NCBI RefSeq assembly: GCF_031755915.1
Contig: NC_083389.1
Coordinates: forward strand, 18,159,001-18,223,000
Origin: Ziziphus jujuba
Lineage: Eukaryota; Streptophyta; Magnoliopsida; Rosales; Rhamnaceae
DNA: 64,000 bases
Direction of reading: 5' to 3'
Shown: positions 1-9,325 of the stretch, piece after piece
How the letters are laid out: every line of letters begins with the position of its first letter
How positions within the stretch are numbered: the stretch's first letter is position 1
Made by a program: the position numbers and the translations under genes
The notes under the pieces: generated by a model
What the model was told of the DNA's origin: nothing
The model's database searches: none
The model's input: only the letters and a program-made list of their open reading frames with translations

Positions 1-329
1 CTTCTTTGTTTGTTTAGAAAGAAATTATTAGAGTTGGTGATTCGAATTCTATTTGGTCTGATCCGAAAAGCTCACGGTGTGACTTGTTTGGTGAAATTTA
101 TTTTGTGGAATTTTTTTAAGGCTCTGTAGTAGTAGCGGAGGTTGAGGGTCAATAGGCCCGAGATCAAATATTTACAAATCATAACCCATATTGACCATGA
201 CTCCATAAATCAAGCAGCAACTAAACCTTAACAGGCTCAACAACAAGATTGAACAACAAACTCAACAAACTTGACTTGACTCAGTCCAACTCGGACTTGA
301 CTTATTGACTCATTCTATGTTGCATATCC
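1..329. other. No gene; 3' flank of the gypsy remnant
   Basis: I see no coding potential here. The stretch lies beyond the C-terminal end of the minus-strand gypsy polyprotein and could be its 3' untranslated or LTR sequence. No LTR end could be fixed because the window begins inside it. Confidence 0.4.
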
Positions 330-1767
330 TATGCATCCATCTATATCAACTCTTCTCCCTTGAATTTTCCTTATCCATAATGAAAAAGTATGGAAAATGC
401 CGAGCAAGCCTCCATTTGTTCTCCTAAGTATCATTCGCTTCCGATGCTCCAACCACTTGATGAGGACCTCTGTTTTTGGTCTATACTTCCCCTTCTAATC
501 TTCTTTTGTGGCCAAGATAGCTTCAGGCCTAGGAATTGATGCTTCTTCTTGCTAAAGAATTGGCTATACCAAGGTGTCTTCAATTATAGGACCTATAGGA
601 CCTTTATAACTTTGCAGCAAACTCATATGAAAAACATCACGTAGTTGCAATCCCTCTGGTAACTGCAATCGATGAGCTACAGCCCCACCTTTTGACGAAC
701 ATGAAATGGGCTATAGTATCTTGGAGAAAGCTTGTGTGAGCTCTGGAAGGCTATTGTTTGCGGCCTATAAGGTTGCAGTTTTAAAAGAACATACTCCGCA
801 ACCTTGAAATCCACCTTTTGCCACCCTTGATTTACTTGACTTTTCATTCCACATCGAGCTAAGGTTAGATTAGCATGCAATTTTTTCAACAATTCAGTTC
901 TTGCTTCAGCAAATCAACAATGGAATGAACCTTGGTAGTTCCCAAAATATATGGCAAAATAGAAGGAGGCGGCTTTCCATATACAATTTCAAAGGGTGAT
1001 ACCTTGGTAGAAGAATGCACAGAGGTACCCATGAAAGCCATTCCTGCCATTTTTTGGGTTGATCCATGCAGATATTGTTTCAATGTCCGATTAAGAACCT
1101 CCGTCTGTCCGTTTGTTTGCGGATAATAACTTGAGCTCATCTTGAGTACGGTCCCTTGTTGTTGAAAAATGGTTCACCAAAAGATACTCATAAAAATCAG
1201 GTTCTAATCAATTTGACAACAATAGCCCATGGAATTTCACTACATGGTCCACAAAAGATCTTGCTACCATGATAGTAGTGTATGGATGATGAAGGGTAAC
1301 GAAGTGTACGTATTTGGATAAATGATCGACCACCACCGTTATCGAATTGTACCTGTGAGAGATAGGCAACCCTTTACTAAATCTATGGAGATTTTGGTCT
1401 ATACCTTCTTTGAAATGGGTAAAGGTTGTAAAAGTCCAGTAGGTTATAAGCATTCAAATTTACTTCATTGGCATGGGTCATAACTCTTGATGAATTCTTC
1501 CACCGATTTCCTCATCCCCTACCAAATGAAATTGCTTTTGAGGCGGCTTAAGGTCTGCTCATGTCCAAAATGTCCACTTGTGGATGTTGTGTACGCATTA
1601 ACTAGAAGGAGAGGAATTAAAGAAGAGGTAGGACTCAAACAAACCTCATCATGATTGAACCAAACTCCATCCCATAATTTAATCCCCTCTTTAGGATCGG
1701 TCTGTATAAGCTTAGAATTATAGGAATCCTGACACACTTTTGCTTGTAATTTTGACCACCAATCCAA
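330..1767 (-). pseudogene. Gypsy integrase and chromodomain remnant
   Basis: Integrase inserts retroelement cDNA into chromosomes. Going from high to low coordinates, I see the end of the zinc-binding module (GHFGHEQTL, near 1560), the catalytic core (VVVDHLSKYVHFV and VKFHG, near 1250-1340), the late core motif YPQTNGQTEVLNR (near 1080-1130) and the C-terminal GPY/F-like module (KLSPRYYSPFHV, near 690-740). Below about 560 there are pieces resembling a chromodomain (TEVLIKW, then DKEN-like residues). The pieces lie in different frames with intervening stops, so this is a relic. Chromodomains of this class usually steer integration to heterochromatin. That is family knowledge and untestable in this broken copy. 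Confidence 0.8.
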
Positions 1768-1799
1768 TTGGGATAAGGAGATTACATAAAATTAGGACT

Positions 1800-3010
1800 C
1801 TACCTTTCTGGACAATGCATTTGCTCTGTGATTTTCTTTGCCATGTTTATATTAGATATGATAATCATGTCTTGTTACTTTTGGTAGCCATCTAGTTTGA
1901 GCTGGTGTAAGGATTCTTTGTTCTAATAAAAAAATTGAGGCTTTTTTGATTAGTCCTCATGGTAAAAGGTTTCCCCAATAAATAAGGTCTCCAACATCAA
2001 ATTGCTTTAACAATCGCGATCATCTCCCTCTCATATATGGACAATCCCTCTCATATATGGACAATGACTGATATGATTTTTTGAGAGCTTAACTAAAATA
2101 GGCCATCGATTTTTCTTCTTATAACAAGATTGCTCCTATACCCCGATTAAATGCATCACTCTCAATCACAAAAGGTTGAGAAAAATCCGGTAGCTACAAT
2201 ACTTGGGGAGACACCAATGCCCTTTTCAATTCCTTGAAAGCCATCGTTGCCTTAGGAGTTCATTAAAATCCTTCTTTGGAGAGTAATCAGTTGAGAGGAG
2301 CGGTTATATCTCCAAACCCTTTTATGAATTTTTGAAAATGCACAGTGAGCCTCAAAAACCCACATAATTCCTGGGTAGTATTGGGTTGAGGCCGATTTTG
2401 AGTGGCCTGTATCTTAGCAGATGCCACCTGTACACCATCTCTAGAAATTACATGCTCGAGGTAGTCAACTTGATTGATAATATTGAAAGTATGGTCCTTA
2501 AATGCTCAAAATGTTCCTTCCATGTTTACTATACACCAAAATATCATCGAAAAAGACTAGAACAAACCTTCTTAGATGCTCTCGAAATAAATCATTCATC
2601 AGACCTTGGAATGTGGCAGGCGTGTTAGTGAACCCGAACGACATTACCATGAATTCATAATGCATGTTGTGCATTTGGAAAGCTGTTTTGGGGTATGTTT
2701 TCTTTCTTGACTCTTATTTGGAGGTATCCAATATGGATGTTGAGCATTGAAAAGTAACATGCTCCATGCAATTCATCTGATAGCTTGTCAATGACAGGGA
2801 TAGGAAACTTATCTTTTATGGTGAGGTGTTTAGTGCTTTGTAATCCACACAAAATCTCCAATTGCCATCTACCTTTCTTACCAAGAAGATTGAAGAGGAA
2901 AATGGACTATTGCTATGTTGGATTATTCCAAATTGCAAAAATTCCCATACAATTTTTTCTATCTCAGTTTTTTGGTAGTATGGATATCGATAGGGTCGGA
3001 CACTCACAGG
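1800..3010 (-). pseudogene. Gypsy reverse transcriptase and RNase H remnant
   Basis: The N-terminal part of the reverse transcriptase (SVRPYRYPYYQKTEIEKIV, then FLVRKVDGNWRFCVDYKALN) lies at about 3007-2820. It is followed by a frame change into DKFPIPVIDKLSDEL and the strand around [14 protein letters not shown]. The polymerase site is [10 protein letters not shown] near 2550-2520, corresponding to the usual YxDD box with Phe in first position. An RNase H start (SDAFNRGIGAIL, normally TDASxxGxGAVL) is near 2160-2130. Domain order and spacing match plant Ty3/gypsy pol. Several stops and frameshifts make it non-functional. Confidence 0.8.
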
Positions 3011-3399
3011 TTTACTTCCTAGTTGGATTGGAATGCCATGGTCATACTGATCCTTTCGAGGTGGAAGTGAAGTTGGTTCCTAGAAAACATGGTAGAATTC
3101 CAGTAGAAGTTTCTACATCTCCGTCTCTTGCCTTTCGTTTGAATCCATTTACACATGGTTCAAGGTTAATTGAAAAAATATCTCATTCCATCTAGGTGCA
3201 TGAGATCCTTTTCGATTGGTAGCTGTAGGGATGAGCTCCTTGAGCTTTTGATTTCCACCTTCTTCCCATCTTGAATAAATTTTGTAGTTCCCTTCTTATA
3301 ATTATGTTCAACTGGCCCCAAGGTTTCTAGCCATTGAACCATTAGACCCACTTGACAAGCCGTCACAGGTAAAACATAAAAGTTAGTTTTTACCTAATA

Positions 3400-3700
3400 C
3401 CCTCACATTTCGAGTTCCAACCCCAAGCATTTCCCTGGCCAATTGGTCTTTTGGGTATTTGCCACCACTACTTAGAGAGGAGGTCCTTTGATTACCACTA
3501 ATCCCCATCGAGCTACTAAGTTTTGATCAATAAAGTTGTGGATGCTTCTTCCATCAACTACGATGGTAATTTCCTGATTATTCATCTTGCCTTCGACCTG
3601 CATTGTTTGTGGGTTTGTTATCCCTGAAATTACATGGAACGAAATTTCAGATTAGAGTTAGGTTTTAGATTCTACCTCAAGTTCAACATTGTCATCTTCC
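3400..3700 (-). pseudogene. Gypsy aspartic protease remnant with broken active site
   Basis: A short stretch near 3565-3520 reads IVVDGRSIHNFIDQ. In related plant gypsy proteases this position is the active-site loop, normally V-D-S-G-(S/A)-T-H-N-F-I. The copy here has Gly and Arg after the Asp in place of Ser-Gly. The catalytic Asp is present but its loop is altered. The downstream minus-strand segment around 3366-3166 is the linker towards reverse transcriptase. No intact frame spans the domain. Confidence 0.6.
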
Positions 3701-3845
3701 TAGTCGAGGTCTATATCTTTAGCCATGAAAAATTATGGCTTCCGGCATTTGAGCCCTGAAACAAATTTCTCGGTGTAATAAAAATAGAGCCCCTTGGACC
3801 TGCGTTCTCGTACTCCTGAGTGGGTAGCTGGCGTGCATTGGAGAC

Positions 3846-4148
3846 CTACTGGTTTGGAGAGTTGGTTACTATCCTAGCTTGTGGTGGTGCTCCCAGGATG
3901 CTAACGGTAGTGTTGGGTGTTGTTTTCAGCTGAACGGTGGATGGGGTCACCCGTGGAACATAGTTGTTTTTCTTAGGAAGATTTTCTTTTTCTTCCATTG
4001 GGTGGGCCACGCTGATTGCATCCGATAATGACTGTAGTTGTTTCATCCATACCTCTGTGTGTATCTTGTCCTTAAGTTCCCTTGTGAAAGCTCCAATAAG
4101 GTAAAGTTCTAGTAAGGCAATAAGTACTCTCTGATGAATCAACGACAA
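3846..4148 (-). pseudogene. Gypsy gag (capsid) fragment
   Basis: The 100-residue minus-strand frame has the motif LYLIGAFTRELKDKIHTEV followed by LQSLSDAISVAHPMEEKE. This is the usual C-terminal end of plant chromovirus capsid (A-F-I/T-x-G-L-K-x-x-I-x-x-E-V, then L-x-x-A-x-x-x-A-x-x-x-E-E). A proline- and threonine-rich linker follows, which would lead to a CCHC knuckle that I cannot find intact. The N-terminal half of capsid is missing because LINE-like sequence begins just upstream. Confidence 0.7.
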
Positions 4149-4164
4149 AATTTATCGACTAAGA

Positions 4165-4490
4165 AAGACCTCCACTAAAAAAATTGGGGATAAGTGATCC
4201 CCCCAGCAGACTCTATGAGAATAGGAAAAATAGCCTTTAGGGGCACCATTAATTAGGATGGAAATTCGACCAAAATAAAAAATAACAGAAATCTAGTCCT
4301 GAAATTTGGAAGAAAAGCCAAAATTCTTGAGGACCTCCAAAATAAAAGATCATCTCAAGGTATCAAATGCCTTTCTAATGTCAATCTTTGCAGCAATACT
4401 ACCTCCAAAACACTTATTATTTAATAAATTCACACCCTCAAAAGCCATGAAAACACAATCCTCCATATGACAAATAATTCGGAATAAATC
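4165..4490 (-). mobile_element. Non-LTR (LINE) reverse transcriptase fragment
   Basis: Read on the minus strand from 4490 downward, one frame gives AFEGVNLLNNKCFGG, then AAKIDIRKAFDTLR, a stop, SFILEVLKNFGFSS, a second stop, ILINGAPKGYF, and WGDHLSPIF. These match in order the plant LINE reverse-transcriptase blocks (K-x-D-x-x-K-A-F-D, V-L-x-N-G-x-P, and QGDPLSP, here changed to WGDHLSP). Only about 100 residues remain, with two in-frame stops. There is no endonuclease, no 3' tail and no visible target duplication, so this is an internal scrap. Confidence 0.75.
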
Positions 4491-5305
4491 CGAATTTTGG
4501 CTGTTATTTTTTTTTTATTTGGTAAAAAACTAATTTTTAACCCCAGTTTGAGTCCGTACTGCTCTGTTGGGGCTTTATTTGCAAATATCATGATTGTTAG
4601 TTGTGATTTTTTATTTTTTCAAATTCTAAGTTTTATTTTTTTATCGTTTGCATTTGTTATTTTCGAACAAATTTCTGGTGCTTTTCTGGTACCAACTCCC
4701 ACTAGTTGTCTTGATTTTCTCCTAAGCAATTTGTTATTTTTTATATTAAGGACACTTTCTGTATATATATATATATATATTTTTTTTTTCTATTATCACA
4801 TGTTAAGTTTCCTGTTTGGACCACCTTATAAAAGAGAAATAAATAAAAATATATCAATAGTGCTACACATAAAAAAAAGTTCACAAATAATTTACAAAAT
4901 GATGTGATAAAAATTATGTATTATTTTTTTATTAGTTGACAAATATATATAATTTAGATAGGGATTGATAAACGCTTTAACAGACAAATGTTATTAAATA
5001 CTTATACTAATAGGATAATACCATATTATTTTACCTCGTCACTCAGTAAATTATTTGGTAAACTTTTTTGTGCTTATAGCATTATTACCAAAAAAAAAAA
5101 AAAAAAAAAAGAAGAAAGAAAAAGAAAGAAAAAAAGAAGAAAATAAAAAAGAAAAACTAAGTCCCTCAACTATTAAAGATCCCTGCTGATCTTTTGCGTG
5201 GCTATAGCTAATTTAGGTGCTACAAAGTTTTCGATGGCTATAATTCTCACCGTCGCCGTCTTCTCAGTGTTGTTTTTAGGTTATGGGCACAAGCTGCAAG
5301 ACAAT
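4491..5305. other. AT-rich non-coding stretch with simple repeats
   Basis: No coding evidence. It holds a (TA)n run at 4762-4780 continuing into a T-run, and a purine-rich poly-A/AAAG tract at about 5089-5157. The open frame at 4497-4907 is a run of Phe, Leu and Ile from T-rich DNA and has no recognisable domain. Confidence 0.6.
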
Positions 5306-5308
5306 TAA

Positions 5309-5747
5309 GGGGGATGTATTCAATTTAGAATTTGAAAGATTTTAAAAGTCTTTTAAAGTTTTGAAGTATTCGATTTAGATTTTAAAGGAGTCCATACAAA
5401 TCTAATGATATTCAATTCAGATTTTGATGGATTTTATAAAAGTACATTAAAATCTAGATGTATTCAATTAGGATTTTATAGAATTCTTCTAAAATCTGGT
5501 GGTATTCAAAAAGTCATTGATTTTAAAAGACTTTAAAAAATGATGGATTTTAATAGATTTGAAAGGATTTTAATAGGGAAATTGTGAAGAAAATTGTCAA
5601 TATGAAATCCACCTTTAAATCCAAAGATTTCATTGGATTCTTACAAAATCTTTATGAAGTCTGTAGAATTCCATAACAATCCATAAAATCCTTTAAAGTC
5701 TATAATTCATTTTAAATCCATCAAACTCTAAATTGAATACAACCCTC
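5309..5747. mobile_element. Tourist-like (PIF/Harbinger-type) MITE, 439 bp
   Basis: The left end reads GGGGGATGTATTCAATTTAG. The reverse complement of the right end reads GAGGGTTGTATTCAATTTAG, giving terminal inverted repeats of about 30 bp with a few mismatches. Both ends are flanked by TAA (5306-5308 and 5748-5750), the 3-bp duplication typical of PIF/Harbinger elements. The interior has no open frame and repeats the GTATTCAATT motif about every 40-50 bp. Size, ends and target duplication all fit a non-autonomous Tourist-like element. Confidence 0.8.
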
Positions 5748-5800
5748 TAAATATTTTCCATAGTTTTCATGATGATTTTGATGCACATACGAAGAACGTG

Positions 5801-5898
5801 TCAAGGTGAGGGCCGAGATATGTACCACTTCAAATACACAAAAAAAAAGAAAAAAGAAAATATATATATATAGATATAAAATTAAATTATTAATTAAG

Positions 5899-5935
<37 letters not shown>

Positions 5936-6217
5936 CACACATATATATATATAAATATAAAGTAATTCCATTAAAATCTTTCAATTCTACCATGCATATA
6001 CAATATTAAAAACATTATTCATAAAACCATAATTAAGAATGGAACCAGGATTATCAAGGTGAGATATATACTACTTCAAATACAAAATATATATATATAT
6101 ATATATAATTAACTTATTAATTAAAACATATATATATATATATATTAAGTAATTCCATTAAAATCTTTCAATTCTATCATGCATATACAATATTAAAAAA
6201 AGTATTCATAAAGCCAA
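5801..6217 (+). repeat. Two-copy tandem duplication carrying (AC)n and (TA)n
   Basis: Unit 1 (about 5801-6031) and unit 2 (about 6054-6217) share the same block order: TCAAGGTGAG, an ACTTCAAATAC block, a microsatellite, AATTAA, a microsatellite, AAGTAATTCCATTAAAATC and a CATGCATATACAATATTAAA block. Unit 1 has expanded (AC)n (5899-5927) and (TA)n, whereas unit 2 has only (TA)n. Non-coding. Confidence 0.8.
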
Positions 6218-7167
6218 ATATATATATATTTTATAAAATCAAAATATAACTCTGTATTTTTTCAAATTACAAAACTCATTTATATTTGAATCAATACTCA
6301 ATATTTCTACAATTTCTTTTTCATTTTACAAAATTAATAAGAAAATAAAAAGAATTGGTGCCATCTATCTTTATATGCTTTTATTGGATACTTGGAAAAA
6401 CAAAAAGAAATGGAACAATAAGAAAAAAGAAAAGAAAAAGAAACTTCATGTATACATATCTAAAAGATCGTAAGATTATATATGAATTATTAGTTCATTA
6501 AAAAACAAAAAAAGAAAAAAAAAATAAACAAAAAACTTATCTAATGTCATTGAGAACGAATTTCAGTATGTTTCTTTTTTTCTTTTTGTTTATCGTTTTT
6601 TTTGTGAATGATTGTGATTCTATTTTGTTATTGCACCTTGTAGAGTAGCATTGTATGCGTCTCATAAAGAAGGAAAGAAAGAAAATTTTATTTTATTTTA
6701 TTTTATTTTGTATACAAATTCAAATTGATTAGGATTAGATTAAATAGATAATATTTAATATTTATAAATTTATTAACTAATATGATAAATTTTGAAATTG
6801 ATATATAATTAGCATCAAATAGATATATTAAAAATAAATTGACAAATTTATTAGGGAGCCGCATTTAGATTTATATTCAATTTTATAGTTATATAAATAT
6901 ATTTTATTTAAATAAAAAAAGCATCAAAATGTTGGTGTCCAGGGCCTCCCTTGGGCCCATGAGCAATGCCGTCCATGATCACAACCCTTATGCTGGAGCA
7001 TTGAAGGCGCGCATTCCACCATCAGCTCCAAGTCCGATTGTTAACCATCCATGTCCAGCAAAAATAGCTTGATCTAGTATGGTTCAAGTCCCCCTTGGTC
7101 AGTTGGGGCTGTTAGTTGTGAGTTTTTGCATTGTTCTTTTCTTTGAGTTCCTTGGCTTAGTAATAAG
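6218..7167. other. AT-rich non-coding stretch
   Basis: No gene recognised. It contains A-rich and TTTTA-repeat runs (about 6690-6710) and an unidentified GC-richer patch around 6935-7080. Confidence 0.5.
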
Positions 7168-7252
7168 GGGAATTTGGTCCAATACCTTCATAGGGACGAG
7201 GTTAATTATTTTTGTCCCCTTATTTGATATCTTTTTTGTTCTACCCTTCAAT
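7168..7252 (+). repeat. Dispersed repeat, plus-strand copy
   Basis: About 85 bp beginning GGGAATTTGGTCCAATACC and ending in TTGTTCTACCCTTCAAT. It recurs on the opposite strand at 24514-24600 and 52024-52109 with about 80-85% identity by eye. The copies at 24.5 and 52.0 kb are duplicates of each other, so there are two independent loci. Function unknown; probably the edge of an unidentified transposon. Confidence 0.65.
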
Positions 7253-7870
7253 ATCTATTGTAACCTTCAAACAAAAAAAAATTACTTACATATCCTATTA
7301 TATTTTAAACAAAACAAAAATCAACTTTTTCTAAACAGAGCTGTCATTACACGAATACACACAAATACAAAAAACCAAAGTTACCGTGGAAAAGCCGAAC
7401 AAAACTGCATCTCATCTCAGCACTGTCCGAGGTAATTGGTTGAATATTTTTGTTTATTTGTTGCCGTGGGACTGGTGTGGGTTTGTTCTTGTGTGGATTT
7501 GTTGTTGTGTTTATTTGTTGCCTTGCCGTGGAGTGTGCGTTTTTATTTTTTGTGTTTATTTGTTGCCTTACCGTTAAATACTTACAAATTTAGTACAATG
7601 AGACATTGAAACTTGTGATTTGTATTTAGTGTTTAGAACCAGTTAAAAATGTAGAATTTTTGAAGATTTAGGTTTTCGTATGGAAGTGATATAACCTAGG
7701 TTTTAGGATAGATTGATATTGGGTATTAGTAGGAAATGAAGAGAGGAAAAAAATGGGACCAGTTTGGCCTTGAACGGTGGCCGGAGGTGGAAGAAATAAC
7801 CGAGTCAAGAATCGGATCGGGACTGGTTTAGGCGGGTTCGGGTCGACCCGGACAAGGGTTGAAGATGGAT
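7253..7870. repeat. Non-coding stretch with short direct repeats
   Basis: Around 7451-7573 the motif GTTTATTTGTTGCC occurs three times with variable GTGG-rich tails. The rest has no recognisable gene. The minus-strand frame at 7668-7901 has no homology I can name. Confidence 0.4.
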
Positions 7871-7875
7871 TGAAC

Positions 7876-7915
7876 GACATGTCGTCTGGGATGAACGACA
7901 CCCAGACGACACGTC
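7876..7915. repeat. 15-bp-arm hairpin
   Basis: GACATGTCGTCTGGG (7876-7890) and CCCAGACGACACGTC (7901-7915) are inverted repeats with one mismatch, separated by a 10-nt loop and followed by a T-run. It could be an end structure of an unidentified element. No matching 5' end or target site was found. Confidence 0.6.
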
Positions 7916-9325
7916 TTTTTTAATATTTTTAAATTTTTTAAAAAATTTTTATAAATTTTTTTTTTTCGGTTCCATTGACATCCCTAAGCATGGAAAATAA
8001 ATAAAGGATGATGGCAGGGAAATCAATGAATTTGATGAAGAATAATGTTAATTTGTAATAATGTTAGTTTGTAATAAAAAAACATAATATATGTATATAT
8101 ATGTATTTGTTACAACTTAGGGATATAAGGATTTTTACCCTGATCCAAGTTTAAATCGTTAAGCTAAAGGTGCTATCTCACTAGTGCATAATACTCAAAC
8201 TCTGTCTAGAAAACTGCTTTTGTGGGTTGAAAAGAAGAATTTTTTTAAAAATGTACTTGACCCTTAGGAAACTAATTATATTTCTTTTTGGATTTGTATA
8301 AAGATAAAATAAATATGAAGTGAATGATTTGTATAGCATATATAGGTGTCAGTAGGTCTGAGCTTTTATAACCAAATCAGGTTAAACACAAGCAGTATGG
8401 GGAAGAGATGTAGCTACATTAGTTGACATACTCATATAGAAGTGGTGGACATGTTGCAGTCCAGCTTAACCTATATGTTCAGATTATAGTCTGCAACTTT
8501 CTGTGCACATTTTTTAGACATATATTGTATGGTAAGAAATAATTAAATATAACATGAATATGATATGTATATATACAGTCTAAGGGCTGCTTTTGATTGG
8601 CTTATAACAATCTGTTTGTTGCGTTGCTTCTATGTAGTCTTCCACCTCTATACTTCACTTTCTTGTTTTTCTATTTTGGGTGAATTGACTACTTCCTCTT
8701 TGGTCATTTCAATATTTCACTTTATCTGCTTCTGCATGTAGCATCATAATTGGCCACAATTGTGGGTTGCTCTATTAAAACCCCACTTTAGACTATAGCT
8801 GCATTAGAAATCTTAGTTGCTTTTCAGACCTTCTTTTTTCTTTTAAGATTTTTCTTCTTCCTTTTTGCTAGGGTAATTTATTACTAAAAATCAGTACATG
8901 GAGATAAGAGAAAAATACTTTATGATTAATTAGAATTGAAGTTGAGAATTCCAGAGTTAGTACTTTCTAAAGGTATAGATATATATATATATATATATTA
9001 GAGAGAGAGAGAGAGAAGATCGGTGCATAAAATTTTCGGTACATGATTAGCTAGAAGCAAACACGCAAACACTTTATCCCCAAAAAAAAAAAAAAAAAAT
9101 TAAAGAAGTAGAAGATAGAAAGATTTAGAAGTAAACACACTGCTATACAGTAAATGTTCAGTAAATGTTTTGTAGATGGCATACACAATATCCTTAGGAA
9201 GAGAGCGTATGAAATTGAGGATTGCGGATATTTATATATGTATGTATACATAGTTGACAATGTTGTTAAAGGTAGATAAAAGTTTATTAATGTTGTCAAT
9301 GTACATTTGTAGGTTGTACTTTATA
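7916..9325. other. Non-coding stretch upstream of the Ulp1-type gene
   Basis: No gene recognised. It includes a (TA)n-(GA)n microsatellite at about 8979-9016 and a poly-A run at about 9083-9099. The 5' end of the Mutator-like element should lie here or just upstream, but I could not find a terminal inverted repeat. Confidence 0.45.

Larger units (their letters stand above)
330..4150 (-). mobile_element. Decayed Ty3/gypsy chromovirus-type LTR retrotransposon, internal region
   Basis: Reading leftward on the minus strand, the order is gag (about 4148-3846), aspartic protease (about 3700-3400), reverse transcriptase (about 3010-2380), RNase H (about 2250-1800), integrase (about 1770-680) and a chromodomain remnant (about 560-330). 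This gag-PR-RT-RH-IN-CHD order is diagnostic of the chromovirus branch of Ty3/gypsy. Every domain is interrupted by stops or frame changes, so the copy cannot encode a working polyprotein. Neither LTR was recognised. The gag end is cut by a LINE fragment near 4150-4165. Family placement is confident; the exact lineage is not resolved. Confidence 0.85.

Noticed and set aside
4497..4907. 136-codon Phe/Leu-rich frame
   Set aside because: Translation of T-rich and (TA)n DNA; no credible protein.
5721..6009. Frames containing runs of Val-Cys or Thr-His
   Set aside because: Direct translation of the (AC)n/(TA)n microsatellites.
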